From Sceloporus undulatus (lineage: Eukaryota; Chordata; Lepidosauria; Squamata; Phrynosomatidae): a stretch of 64,000 nucleotides of DNA. This document shows, piece by piece, positions 46,570 through 58,275 of this stretch. A model generated the notes under the pieces. The model made no database searches. It was not told where the DNA came from and saw only the letters and a program-made list of their open reading frames with translations. Within the stretch, counting starts at the first letter, position 1. Each line of letters starts with the position of its first letter. The DNA is taken from the NCBI RefSeq assembly GCF_019175285.1, contig NC_056525.1, positions 123,228,358 to 123,292,357 on the forward strand, in the 5' to 3' direction. The position numbers and the translations under genes are program-made.

Positions 46570-46943
46570 AGAATCATAGAGATGACCATCCAGTCCAACC
46601 CCTTGCCACACATGATATATGTCCCTAGTACAACAGCATCAGTTGAATCATCTTGGTTTCTAAGGATTCAGGCTTCATTTGCTTTTGGACTATTTATCGT
46701 CTTTTTAGCAATCCATGGTATCCATAGAATTCTCCAGCACCATATTTCAAATGAGTTCATTTTCTTGCTATCTGCTTTCTTCGCTGTACAGCTGTCACAA
46801 CCATATGTAGAACTGGGAAATATGATGGCATGAACAATCCTAACTTTAGTATTCAGTGATACATCTTTACACTTATCGTCTGTTATCCCCTCTGTTGTAA
46901 GCCACCCAGATTCTCAGTGATTGGGCGGCATATAAATAAATCC

Positions 46944-46979
<36 letters not shown>

Positions 46980-47050
46980 ACTTCAAGATTTTGTCTAGTT
47001 CCTTCATAGCCGCCCCTCTAAGTCTTATTCTAACTTCTTCTGATTTCTTG
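46570..47050 (-). mobile_element. BovB LINE fragment, minus sense, with an L2 tail inside
   Basis: Minus-strand frames read GAAMKELDKILKC (47,020-46,980), then after the break DVSLNTKVRIVHAIIFPSST, YGCDS and FEIWCWRILWIPWIAKKT, the BovB C-terminus. The break at about 46,876-46,978 holds an L2-type 3' tail (CATATAAATAAATCC plus ATT run) flanked by ACACTT on both sides. A CR1-like terminus (AGAATCATAGAGATGACC) is at 46,570-46,605. Confidence 0.65.
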
Positions 47051-47487
47051 GCTGTAGTTTGATATTTGAGCTAGGAGCTCCCTGGTTCAAATTTCATTTG
47101 AGCCACAAACTCAAGAGCCTTTAGAAAATCCATTCTTAACTTCAGCTCAGAAGCTGAATTCAGATATATGACAACAAGAGTAACTTCTTTCAGGGTTGAT
47201 GCTCTGAGAAAATGTATGCAAAACACTATAAACCATTGAAATGTGCAATATAAAAAATATCAGTAACAGACAACTGAGGGCTTCTTCAGATTTGTGCAAA
47301 GAAGCCAGTGCTCTTAAATCATAGCTCTTTGGGGTTTGCTGGGTATTACTGGTTATTGTCACCTTCACATCCACTTGTTCCCTGTGTTTTTCCCCATTCT
47401 TTTTTGAAGAAAGACTAGATGTGGGGGAAGGCTCTGTTGCAAAGAGGGGGTTCTTCGAAGGAAAATCAGCAGAGAAATGGAGCCCAT

Positions 47488-47711
47488 GGGCCTGTATAGA
47501 CAGACTAAAATAAAGGTGCTTCGGGTCACTTTGGAGGTATGCAGTTTAAATGATGTATGTGTCCTAAGAGTCCAGAAGCCACACCAAAGCCATGCTCCAG
47601 TCCTTAGTCCTTTGGTGCAGCTTCCGGACTCTTAGGACACTTGCATCATTTAAACAGCATATTTCCAAAGTGACCCGAAGCACCTTTATTTTGGCCTGTC
47701 TGTATAGGGCC
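47488..47711. mobile_element. Harbinger-like palindromic MITE
   Basis: GGGCCTGTATAGACAGAC at the left, CTGTCTGTATAGGGCC at the right, arms AAAGGTGCTTCGGGTCAC and GTGACCCGAAGCACCTTTA. Family of 4,714. Confidence 0.75.
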
Positions 47712-49050
47712 TATGTTGCAGTATGGGAGGGATGGAGCCTCTTATTGCAGCAGAACAAGGAAAGGAACCTCTACTGTGTGGGGGGTGGGGGGTGGGTGGG
47801 AAGGTGAAATCTCTAGAGGAAGTGCAGAGCCCATTGGGGCTTTTTTAATAGACAATATCTCGAAATAAATAAAAAAATCTTCTGGGTAGAAATAAAGAGT
47901 TGCTGCTGGTGCCAGAAAATAGTATGGGAAAACAAAAACAAAAACAAAAAGTTATTTCTTTAAATAAACTAAGAACTCTGCAGCGACAAATACTGCAGCA
48001 TCCAGCAACTTTTGTTCCACCTGGAGAAGCAGTCAGAGGGACAGACGTCACATTGGAGATCTGCAGCATCTCCCTGCCCTTCCTCTCCAAAGAAGGCCAA
48101 GGTGTTTGCTTCATCTAGAAGTGTGCCACCTGCACACTTTCCTATAAAGATCAGCATAAATTACTGGTGCTGACTCAGATGTGCTTGCTTTTTGGTATTA
48201 GATTCTGGGCAATTATATTTACAAATTCCAGTCCATTAACAGAGATATGGAGAAAGACAATGGCTTAATGGCACAAGTACATATATTAATACAAGAGTCC
48301 TTGCTACAGTAACAAAAGAAATCTCACCCAAGGAACTGACTTTTGGTAAGCAGATGTATTGCTTTTGCACATCAACTGACCACTGGAAAGATCTAAAAGA
48401 AATGTATGCCTCACCCAGCCTTTTGAAAATTTAGGACAAGGGACATGATTTGCATCTTTCCGGATCCTACTATATTCCATCTCACTCTCACAAATGTATA
48501 CATGTATGCTTTATACATGAACATTTATTATCGCTTTCCAAGCATCCGAAGAATTGGGTTTATATCCATGAAAGATCATGCAAATATAAAAACAAGTTGG
48601 TTTGTATGCTGTAAGAGACTAATACAGCTACTTTCTGAAAATTACTTTAATTGCTCAGTTATTTCTAGCAGCAAATTAGAGTCCCTGCTGTTGTTTAACT
48701 TACCACTTTATGTCAACCTCACAATTGTCTGGATTGTTGGTTAGGCTCTTTTTTGGTGGCCAAGATATCTGCCCAGAACAGGAGCTTAGAAAGGAATCTT
48801 TCATGAAGAAACAATACTGTGAGTTACTAATTTCTGAATAACTGTGCATATCATCAGCTTAACTAAATGGTGGTGAAAGATAGAGAATCAGAGTTGCAGT
48901 GTGCCATTACAGTACCCCATAACAACAAAAACTATTGATCTCGGTTTTTTTTGTTTTGTACAAGATTTTGTGTAGACCTGTCTGGTCAAAACCAAACAAT
49001 ATGAATGATCATAGCTTCTTCTAGCTTATAATTGTTGTTAGGTATTATTC
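47712..49050. other. Intergenic DNA, no gene recognised
   Basis: AT-rich, no exon or intact repeat recognised on either strand. Confidence 0.4.
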
Positions 49051-51134
49051 ATTATACTCCATCTGATGCAGTAACTAAGGGCCCATTCACACTACAAAAA
49101 AATTCGGTTTTCAAACCGATTCAATCACGTGAAGTTCATATTCACCCCGAATCTCACACAAGCGAATCTGAGGCTTGCACACCCGTTCCGTGTTAAATGG
49201 CCCCTAGCGCGGGTCTTTTGAAATCGGCGCAAATACCGTTTCTTTTTAAAAACCCCGGGTCCTGGGAATGAGAACTTGGCCTCGATCACGATCGAGGCAA
49301 ATTGAGGGAGGGATTTAGGTCAGAGGGTGGGCAAAGGGCAAGGCATTTCCTCCCCTCATCGGAGGGGAGGGGTAGGAGGAAAGAGCCCTGGGAAGAAGGG
49401 AGCAAGGGAAGGCATTCTTTAGGAGCCTCTTTTCCCTGCATCCCCTGCCCTCTGTCACTGGGCATTCCTTCCCTTGCAGGAGGAAAAAATTCAGGTCACG
49501 AATGGAGCTCACGTCAGGCAACCCCCCCCTTTTCAAATTCAAACAATTTTTTTGAGCAAATATGCGCATTGTTTGTATTCCAGAGGCAGATGGAGCCAGG
49601 CTTGCACTTTATATCCTTGGATCTCCTTGCTTTCTGCAGAGGGGGAAGCTACAAATGTTGCAAACAATCAATGTTACATTTTTAACAATTTTTTTTTGAG
49701 CAAATATGTGCATTGTTTGTCTTCTTGAGCAGATACAGCAAGGGAAGCAAAGGGAATGTTGCTTTTAAAAGCATTAAAAAAATGCATGGCAATCCCATCC
49801 TTTGCCTGGGACAGGGGCAGATCTGACCCAAAAGCCCACAGGTTTATAAAAAAAGAGAGAGAGAGAGAGGCATCTCTCTCTCTGCTTCAGCCGCTGAAAC
49901 CCCTGTGCCTGGCTCTTTAAAAAGGGAGGACACTTTCCCCGATGCCCTGCAAACGTCACCATGACGATAGCTTGATTGGCAGCGGCCACCTCGCCAGCAG
50001 ACTTGAATGCATTCGATTTCTGAATTTGCAGGTCAAAATGCATTCGATTTCAAATTTGTAGTGGGCACTTGCTAACAGAGCGATTCGGGGGAGGGGCATC
50101 CGGATCAGCCCAGTTCCCTCCACATCTTTTAGGCCAGTATGAATGGGGCCTAAGGATGGCATCTCTCGTCTTAATGCTTGCTTGGAGTCGGTAATGGGCT
50201 GGATGAGGGAAAACAGACTCAGCCTGAATCCAAAGAAAACGGAAGTACTGGTGATTGGCTCTCCTGGTCTGGGTAAGAAAATTTTTCCACCTGTCCTAAA
50301 TGGGGTCACGCTCCCTGTGAAGGACTCAGTTCGCAGTTTGGGGGTGCTTCTGGACTCGTCGCTTCACCTTACTGCTCAGGTGGATGCGGCGGTCAGGAGC
50401 ACCTGTTATCAGCTTCGGCTGATATGCCAACTGCGACCCTTCCTTGGCCGGGGGGACCTTGAAACCGTTATACATGCTCTGGTAACCTCTCGATTAGATT
50501 TCTGTAATGCGCTTTACATGGGGCAACCCTTGTACCAAACCCGGAAGCTTCAATTAGTGCAGAATATGGCTGCTCGGCTGGTTACTGGATGTTCCAGGGC
50601 CAGCCATATAACACCAGTCCTAAAAGATCTCCATTGGCTGCCTATTCGCTTCCGGGCCGAATACAAGGTGTTGGTTATCACCTATAAAGCCCTAAATGGC
50701 TTGGGCCCAGGGTACTTGGAGGACCACCTCTCCCCATACAATCCGCCCCGCACTCTCAGGTCGGGTGAAAGACATCTTTTAAGAGTTCCAGATGCTCGAT
50801 ATGTATCAGCTCAGAGGGCTTTCTCTATTTCAGCCCCTCAGCTCTGGAACTCCCTCCCCAATGAGCTCCGTACTTCCACCTCCCTTGATACTTTCAAGAA
50901 GAACTTGAAGACTTTTTTGTTCCGCCAGGCTTTCCCCCTGTGAGCCTTGTGGTCATTCTCTTCCCCGTGGCAATGTTTTTGTGTATTCCATTCTACACAG
51001 CCACTTGTATAGGGTGTTGTTAGTTTTTACTGTTCTTAATTATTAACTTTGTATTATTTCATGCTAATGTTTCAATTGTCTTACTCTTTGATGTACACCG
51101 CTGTGATCGCTGAAATAGCGATATAGAAATAAAA

Positions 51135-51176
<42 letters not shown>
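49050..51176 (+). mobile_element. L2-like LINE, split by a Harbinger-like element
   Basis: The LINE starts near 49,050 (ATCTGATGCAGTAACTAAG), is interrupted at 49,079-50,150, and resumes GATGGCATCTCTCGTC. From there one frame is open to 50,943: KDGISRLNACLESVMGWMRE, SLNPKKTEVLVIGSPGLGKK, LGVLLDSSLHL, LDFCNALYMGQPLYQTRKLQ, AARLVTGCSRASHITPVL, LHWLPIRFRAEYKVL, LWNSLPNELR, FKKNLKTFLFRQAFPL. It ends with AATAAAATTTT and an ATT run (51,137-51,175). The intact C-terminal frame makes this a fairly young copy, but the RT core is missing. Confidence 0.88.
49079..50150. mobile_element. Harbinger-like non-autonomous transposon
   Basis: A 1,072-base element with ends GGGCCCATTCACACT and AGTATGAATGGGGCC (inverted), flanked by TAA at 49,076-49,078 and 50,151-50,153, the 3-base duplication typical of PIF/Harbinger. 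Interior: AAATTCGGTTTTCAAACCG near the left, ATTCGATTTC repeats near the right, and duplicated TTTTTTTGAGCAAATATG segments (49,549 and 49,689). A GA/TC run is at 49,853-49,884. No transposase frame. Confidence 0.8.
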
Positions 51177-51178
<2 letters not shown>

Positions 51179-51411
51179 TGTTGGTCTTCAAGTCATTTTT
51201 TACTTGTGGTGACCCCTAAGGCAAAGCTATGTTGGGGTTTTCTTGGCAAGATTTGTTCAGAATGGATTTGCCTTTGCCTTCCTCTGAGGCTGAGAGAATG
51301 TGACTTGCCCAAGGTCACCCAATGGGTTTTCATGGCTGAGCAGGAATTCAAATCCTGGTCTTCAGAATCATAATACAACACTCAAGCCATTATAACACTT
51401 TGATGTAGTGT
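51177..51411 (-). repeat. tRNA-derived SINE, minus sense
   Basis: Starts at the end of the L2 ATT run: GGTCTTCAAGTCATTTTTTA (tail), TTCTTGGCAAGATTTGTTC, CTTCCTCTGAGGCTGAG, ending CACTCAAGCCATTATAACAC at the head. Confidence 0.75.
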
Positions 51412-51447
51412 ATTACATCTTAAAACAAAACGAGGCCTACTTACTTA

Positions 51448-51577
51448 TAGACACCGAAAGGTGCTTGAAAACGTATTGACAGTGTTTGCTGAAATGTCAG
51501 AAGCCTGAAGGATGGCTGAATAACATTTCCACTGTTTAGGGGTAGAGGCGCTATGTTCCAAGAACCTTCCTCTTCTC
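51448..51577 (-). CDS. Candidate exon, gene not recognised
   Basis: A 130-base block bounded by TTTGTTACTCACAG and TATAA|GTAAGT on the minus strand. One frame is open across it: EEEGSWNIAPLPLNSGNVIQ then PSFRLLTFQQTLSIRFQAPF and GVYK. The splice sites are good and the codons look like protein, but no family is recognised. The expected neighbour in mammals (FAM163A) does not match. No partner exon was found nearby, so it could be a chance block or one exon of a gene with long introns. Confidence 0.3.
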
Positions 51578-53195
51578 TGTGAGTAACAAAATCAGAATAA
51601 ATTATGTAAACATGCTAACAAACATAATATATTAAAGAAAACAAGAAAAATCATGCAATTTCCCCCCAGTTTGCACAATGATTGCAGAATACAAATTTCA
51701 TTGATGCAGAATTTGAGTTGCAAGGAGGCAGGTTTTGTTTTCTTTAGTTCACAGTATACACAACCTAGGCTCTGGTGACCATCTTTTCTCTCTTACTGCA
51801 ATCTTGCAAAAACATTCCCTTTACTTTGCTCTGTACAAAATGGGGTCCTGGAAACTGCATCTTCTGAAGAATGAGAAGAACAGAACGCCAAAGTAGCTTG
51901 AGGAAATGGAGAGCAGAAAGTTAAAACTACTAAGAAAGGAAGAACAGCTCCCAGGTGATGCATTAAAATCAGAGGTCTTATAAATGGCAAATAATTTAGA
52001 CCTCAAATGCTTTACAGGTACTGTTCCAGTTCCCTTGGGCATTCATGGTGTGCCAACATTGTAATCCTGGGGCATTGCTTTCTGAAGACCTTTTACATCT
52101 GTGAATGTAGAGATGGGCTTGGGGAAAGGAAACTCCATCAGGCCTCATTAGGAAACTACTCCTCCCAGCCTTTGTGGATGCATGGCTTGGCAGCTGTAAA
52201 TGTTGCTCTTGGCTCCTGTCAGAACATAATGTACCTTGCAGTCTTGGGTCCTTCCAGGGGTACTGAGCAGTGGGTAAATGGCCATTATTAGTGAGAGTTT
52301 GGTGATTTCCATGCTAAAATCTGATGTGGAATAGCAATAGTAATACCAAGTACATTTCTATACCGCTTATCAGTACACTAACACTCCCTAAGCGTTTACA
52401 AAGTTAAGCTAATTGCCCCACAATTTGGATACTCATTTTAGCAACCTCCTTGGAAGGATGCAAACCTGAGTCAAGCTTAACCCTTTCTCTGGTATTGAAC
52501 TCACAACCTTATGGTTTGTGTGTGAGTGGCTGCAATAAAGGCATTAAGCCACTGTTTCTCATAGGGAATTTCCCTGGGTAAAGCACACACACTATTTGGC
52601 TTGTTCCAACTAAAATCAAGAAAGGAGAAAGCATTATTGTTTGGTAGTATTCGTCACTTTCCCTATGGACTTTATCACACACGGGAAACTGGAAGGTTAA
52701 TCCAGGGTCACCAAGGTATTTCACGTAATTTCGCAAAAGCGGTTCAAATGACGTCACACGCAAACGGAACGCAACCCAAACACAAATGTGACGGATCCCG
52801 GGAAAGCTTATTTGCAAAAATACCGAATTTATAAATCCTTTCCCACGCAAATTCCAGTCATTTCTTATCTTGTTTAGTATGAAAGGCATCTCCAGTTTGG
52901 CCATGGGATCCCCCCATTAGAAATAAAAGAAGAGTTTCAGCTGAGGTTTTAAAGCAATTCTGACAGTCCATATGGCCCCTTCAGGGTTCTAAGGTGTGAG
53001 AAAGAAATGTTTTAAATGAAAAATAAGGAGACAAAAACACAGGTAATACTTTGACCATTAATGAAGTACCCATGCAAAGTAACCTCCCTGCCCCAAATGG
53101 GGGAGATGAGATCAGAGCTTTTCTTAAAAGGGAGTGTCACTGAGAAATTATAAGTAGCTACTACATCAGTCAGTGTGATGTGTTTCTGTGTATGT
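51578..53195. other. Intergenic DNA with a diverged MITE
   Basis: At about 52,663-52,890 a CpG-containing stretch (TTTATCACACACGGGAAAC, GACGTCACACGCAAACGG) resembles the TTTATCACACGGGA elements at 57.2 and 63.6 kb. No gene. Confidence 0.4.
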
Positions 53196-53368
53196 GTGTG
53201 CACAAGCCTTTAGTGCTGTCGACTTATGGTAACCCCACAAATTCCATAGGGTTTTCTTAGGCAAGGAAACTCAGAGGTGGTTTGCCAGTTTTTTTCCTCA
53301 CACCTGGTATTCGTGGCAATCTCCCATCCAAGTACCAACCTGGGTGATCCTGCTTCGCTCCCAAATCA
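53195..53368 (-). repeat. SINE of a second family
   Basis: GTCGACTTATGGTAACCCC, GGTTTTCTTAGGCAAGGAAAC, GGCAATCTCCCATCCAAGT. Shares the last segment with 6,050; differs from the main SINE in its head. Confidence 0.55.
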
Positions 53369-53374
53369 GATGTA

Positions 53375-53777
53375 GGCCTGATTCCCACTACCTTTTAAAC
53401 CAGATGGCAAATCAGTTTGAACTGGTTCAAATGACCCTGGTTCCCACTTGAATTGGTTCGCTGAAGTTGTTTGGAGAGGGGCCCACACGCTAGACCCATT
53501 TAACCTGCGTCTTTTTTGAGCTGATATTTTCCACGTCTTTTGGGATAATTTGATTCTGCGCAAGTGTGAACCAGATGCGGATCAGAATTGATTTAAATTG
53601 CCCTTCGGATGGCAGGAGCGGGTCCATTTTGAAACATTCATTCGTGAATGGAACCTGAAGTGATTATTTTACAGGGAAAAATGCATCGGGGCAAATGTAG
53701 TGGAAACCATGTTCGGTTGTTGAATCAATCCATCCATTTGGATTGCAAACCGCTTTTTTTGTAAGTGGGAAGAGGCC
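53375..53777. mobile_element. Harbinger-like MITE
   Basis: GGCCTGATTCCCACTACC at the left; right end GTAAGTGGGAAGAGGCC is its imperfect complement. Interior has GGTTCAAATGACC and CAAACCGC motifs but no frame. Confidence 0.5.
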
Positions 53778-53779
53778 TG

Positions 53780-54198
53780 GATATGCTGCCTTAAAGTGTT
53801 TTTATATTTTTAAAGAGAGAGTAGCTACCTGAAAGGGAGGAAAAACTGTTATGGAGTGAGTGGTGCAGCTGTACAGTGAGGGTTTCAGCTACAAAGGAGA
53901 CAGAGAGAAGAGAGTGAAACAGTACATGGAAGAGGCATAAAAAGAGACACAAAAAGAAAGGGAAAAGTGAATAAATACAGTATATACACAGTCTTCCTTA
54001 GAATATAGGGAAACCAGAAAAAGGGGAGAAGCATGACAGACATCTGGAAACAGTGCTAATAGGAGAAGGGAAGGAGATAATCAGAGACAATGAACTTAGG
54101 GTAGAATTGTACTGTGCAGGGAAGAGACATAGGGAAATACTGGGGTGCGAAGACCACACCAAGCTTGCATAACAAAGACCTTGCAAAGTAACGGGCCA
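53780..54198. other. Unassigned intergenic DNA
   Basis: Purine-rich (AGAGAG, GGGAAGG) with no recognised feature. Confidence 0.35.
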
Positions 54199-54400
54199 GT
54201 GTGGTGTAGTGGCTTGAGTGCTGGATTATGACTTTAAGAGCAGTCATGAAACCTACTGGATGATCTTGGGCAAGTCACACTCTCTCGGCCTCAGGGAAGG
54301 CAATGGCAAGCCTCCTCTAAACAAGTCTTGCCAAGAAAACCTATGATAAGGTTGCTATAAATCAAAACAACTTGAAGGCAACACAACAACAAGGACAACA
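54199..54400 (+). repeat. tRNA-derived SINE, full length
   Basis: Head CCAGTGTGGTGTAGTGGC, body CTCTCGGCCTCAGGGAAGG, tail AATCAAAACAACTTGAAGGC and CAACAACAA. Confidence 0.8.
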
Positions 54401-54925
54401 ACAATAACCCTGTCTGGAGGTTTCCAGACACCAGGGAGGAAAAGAATATGGTCCATATGCTGTTCAACAAAATATTCTAAGCCTTTAGGCCATGTTGCTT
54501 CTTATGGCTTTTCTAGGTAGCCAACTAAATAGACAGGGCAGTAAGTCTTGATCAGATGAAACCAAGTGAAGGTTGGGTATTTATGTTCCCTCTCTAGCTG
54601 AACATCATGTGTCGGGGGAAGGAGTCACCCCAGCGTCCATGTCAGAAAGATTTTTGTTTAGAGAACACACACAAATGAGAGTCAAGCCCTCTCTTTCAAG
54701 GATGAATGTTGCCCTCCAGAAATACCACCCTTCAAGAACATTTTTACAATGCACTTTAACTGGGTAGTTCAGTTGAGTGGTATTTCAATGTTGTCTTCAC
54801 TATAGGAAAAAAAAAAGAGCACATAAATGCAAAGTTGTAATAATAAGGCCTGCACAACAGGGGGGGAATCTGGACAAAGAGGGAAGGTTAAAGTATCAGC
54901 AGCATATCCAATAGCATCCAAACAA
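54401..54925. other. Unassigned intergenic DNA
   Basis: No exon or named repeat supported. Confidence 0.35.
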
Positions 54926-55650
54926 TGATACCTTTGTTTTTTGTGTTTTTTCGGGCTATTTGGCCATGTTCTAGAAGAGTTATTCCGATGTTTCAACAGC
55001 ATCTGTGGCTGGCATCTTTCTCTGAAAGACAACATGGCCACATAGCCAGAAAAACCACAAAACCTGTGGATGCCAGCAAGGAAAGCCTTCGACTTCACAA
55101 TGATATCTGTATTGACCAACCAAAATGCACAGTTAGAGGTTTCAAGTTTCAAAGTCACACGCCTTCTTCATCAGGCAAACAAGAGGAAAAAATTGAAGGT
55201 GTAGCCATAGGCCTGCATTTTCTGTTTCTGGTTTAGTTCGATGGTAGGGAGGGCTGTCTGCAGGCTGGCATCCCCCCTTGGCCATGCAGTCACTGGTAGT
55301 TTTTCAAAGTCAAGGAAATTTAATATCTTTTTGACAATTCAAAGAAGATGTTTCCTTTGAATCCACAGTCCCTCCTCCTTGTGAAGCCACAGGCTCCTAT
55401 GTAGGTACAGCAAACTGAATTCCTCAAGACGTCTTCATGTTGGCATCAGGAAAACTGCCAGCCTCCAGAAGGCCTCCCTACCATCTGGACTAAGACAAGA
55501 AACAGAAAATGTAGGCCTAGTCTAACATCTTCAATTTTTTCTCCTGTTTGCCTAATGAAGAAGCCAATGTGACTTTGAAAGCTTGCAACATGTAATTGTG
55601 CATTTTCGTTGGCCCCATAAAGGTATCATTGTTTGATGTTATTTGGATTT
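54926..55650. repeat. Inverted pair of dispersed-repeat ends with hammerhead-like cores
   Basis: The left unit (minus sense) has CTGATGA at 55,168-55,174 and GAAA at 55,147-55,150. The right unit (plus sense) has CTAATGA at 55,552-55,558 and GAAAGC at 55,577-55,582, then GTTGGCCCCATAAAGGTATC. ATCATTGTTTG marks the outer edge of the right unit and its complement CAAACAATGAT that of the left unit. Same family as 10.6 kb; possibly a decayed Penelope-like element. Confidence 0.45.
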
Positions 55651-57243
55651 GCTATGTGGGCAACACGGCACCCCTAGATGTTGCAGCAGATTTTAGATAT
55701 ACATGGGAGATATCAGATAGCCAGGTAGCACCAAGGCTTGGATGGATGTAGCTTGTAGTTCAAACAGAAGACTACAGCTTGTAGTTCAACCAGAAGTTTA
55801 CTAATGCTTTATCTATATATACATAAAGGCTATATCTTACTTTAGCTAGTGAATAGATCAGGTAAAAAAAATCTTTATCTCATTCTCAAAACTACTGGCT
55901 TAGAGAATACAGAGTACTTGGCAAAGGACCGTGAGCCAAGTGCCAGGAAGGTCTCTTTCATAAGTCCCATTAAATTAATGTACAGTAGCACTCTTTGGCA
56001 GTTTCCAGACTTTTGAGGGGTTTGGTAAGAAAACTACCTACATAGTGTGAAGGTGAATGGCAAAGACAGGGGTAAATTGTGAAAGCTGATCGGAACAGAA
56101 TGCATTGAACCGGTCAATTATTTTCCTGCTTTAGGAACATTTTTGTAGAAGTCTCAGGAACATTCATGGATGGGTTATTTCAAGATCACCCTCCATCCCC
56201 ATGCACACACACACATATGGGAGGAGGGAATCCAACAGACACATCCTCATCTTTCTCTTCGCGCCTTTATCTGGAGGCCAAGACCTTTGGAGGGAAAAGG
56301 AGAGGTGAGGCTTGTACAGCTTTCTTCACCAGTCACTACTACATCTGGCAAGCAGATTCATCTTCCGTTCCAGCCTCTCCTATTAATAGTAATAGATGAA
56401 AATTTAATTCAGAAAACACTTCATGGCAGGATCTGTTCATCTTTCCAATGACCCTGTCAGATAGATCTTTATTATTTATGTTGTTTACATTTGAAGAAAT
56501 GTTCATCAGAGTTCAATATATTGTGTTGTCAAGTGTAATCATGTAGTTACTTACAGCATGTATAAATAACCAAGCCAGAGGATCTGCAACTGAGAAAAGA
56601 TGTGAACCCAGGACTTTGTTGTCCAATGTCATCCAGTATGAATGCAATTTTCAGTGTGAAGACTATCAAATCACTACAGATGTCAAAATGGCTGCTAACA
56701 GGGAGACACAGCCCTCTCCTTTGAAAATGCAGAAGGCAAGACAACAGGTGGCCAATTCCCTTCTACTTTACATTCTAAGCAAGCATTCCTACACAGAAGC
56801 AAGGAAGCTCTATAAACCAAGACAAATATCTGCAAGATCAGTCCTGTCTACATTCTCTGAGTGATCCTCCATCATCTGGGACAAAGGTCTATCCCCACCT
56901 GCCCGTGGTTTTAAAAATAGAACTGTCAAGCTGGGATCTACAAGCTTAGTTATAGCGACTCATCTCCTTTTTACAGTTTTTGAAGATTATGAAATGGCTG
57001 AAGGAAAGAAACTCTTCATGAAGTCCCTATTCACATGATTCAAAAATCCTCTCTTCCGGTGGTTAGGTTCAATCCTAATTTTTTGTATTTTTCCCAAGCC
57101 CCCCCCCCCCGCAGGAAAAAATAAAAAATACAATAAACAAAAATATCAACATATGGACCCATGAGAAAACAAACACAAATACAATCAAACAAAACCCACA
57201 AAACAGGATACCTTCATTGGTATTGTGTGTCTTCCGTATTTTT
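55651..57243. other. Intergenic DNA, no gene recognised
   Basis: A CA run at 56,204-56,215 and a C run at 57,101-57,111. Frames at 56,166-56,451 lack any family resemblance. Confidence 0.35.
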
Positions 57244-58090
57244 AAAGGAGTTTATCACACGGGAGGAATTTTTCTTAATTTTGAATGAAAAGAAAGTGGG
57301 GCCAGAACGCATTCATGTGAATTCGCGATTCAGCGAATTACGTGAATTTGAATTGTGTTCGAACTGACTACCCATTGCCCAAAAATGGTTTGCCATTGCC
57401 TGAAATTGTGTGTGGTAGTCTATCACGCAATAACATGAAACCCCCGTTGATTGCATTGGACGGACTTCCCATTGCCCAAAATTGCGTGTGGTAGTCATCA
57501 CACAATAACATAAACCCCATGATTGCGTTTGACTGATTCCATTGCCCAAAATTGTGGTGTGTAGTCTATCACGCAATAACACGAAACCCCATGATTGCGT
57601 TTGGACTGACTTCTCATTGCCCAAAATTGCTGTGGTATTCCGCACACATAACATAAAACCCCATGATTGCGTTTGGACTGACTCCCATTGCCCAAAATTG
57701 TGGTGTGGTAGCTATCACGCAATACACGAAACCCCTGATTGCGTTGGACTGACTTCTCATTGCCCAAAATTGCGTGTGGTAGTCTTATCACGCAATAACT
57801 GAAACCCCGTGATTGCGTGGTGAGTGTGACTTCTCATTGCCCAAAATTGCGTGTGGTAGTCTATCACGCAATAACATGAAACCCAGGATGTGTTGGGACG
57901 GACTTCTCATTGCCCAAAATTGCGTGTGGTAGTCTATCACACAATAACTGAAACCCCATGATTGCATTTGGAGTGACTCCCATTGCCCAAAATTGTGTGG
58001 TGGTAGTCATCACGCAATAACGTTAAACTCCATGATTGCATTCAGATGCCATGGATTATACTTCCAATTCCCTGTCTGATAAACTCCTTT
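57244..58090. mobile_element. TIR element filled by a minisatellite
   Basis: AAAGGAGTTTATCA at 57,244 and its complement TGATAAACTCCTTT at 58,077-58,090 bound the element. Between them lie about nine tandem units of 69-77 bases (57,365-58,045), each with CATTGCCCAAAATTG, GTAGTCTATCACGCAATAAC and GATTGCGTTTGGACTGAC. Similar left ends (TTTATCACACGGG) occur at 52.67 kb and, inverted, at 63.6 kb. Confidence 0.7.
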
Positions 58091-58099
58091 GACCAAACG

Positions 58100-58275
58100 C
58101 AATGTCAGACTTATGATGGGGCTTTCCTGGCAAGGTTTGTTCAGCTAATGCTTGCAGATAATGCTTGGTTGAGGCTGAGAGAGCATGACCTGTCTAAGGT
58201 AGTCCAAGGCTGAGGTCTCCCAGAGTCTCCCAGAATCCAGCACTCAAACCAGTGACAGCTATAAACCCAATGGTC
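58100..58275 (-). repeat. SINE fragment, minus sense
   Basis: TTTCCTGGCAAGGTTTGTTC and GAGGCTGAGAGAGCATGAC, with CCAGCACTCAAACCAGTG; internal rearrangement. Confidence 0.5.

Noticed and set aside
49302-49728. Frames inside the Harbinger-like element
   Set aside because: No DDE transposase or Myb-like motif; the element is non-autonomous.
30668-51440. FAM163A or the IFRG15 alternative exon expected near TOR1AIP2 in mammals
   Set aside because: No frame resembles either protein; absence from this window does not show loss.
57365-58045. CRISPR-like spacing of repeats
   Set aside because: The whole unit of about 73 bases repeats, with no unique spacers, in vertebrate DNA; it is a minisatellite.
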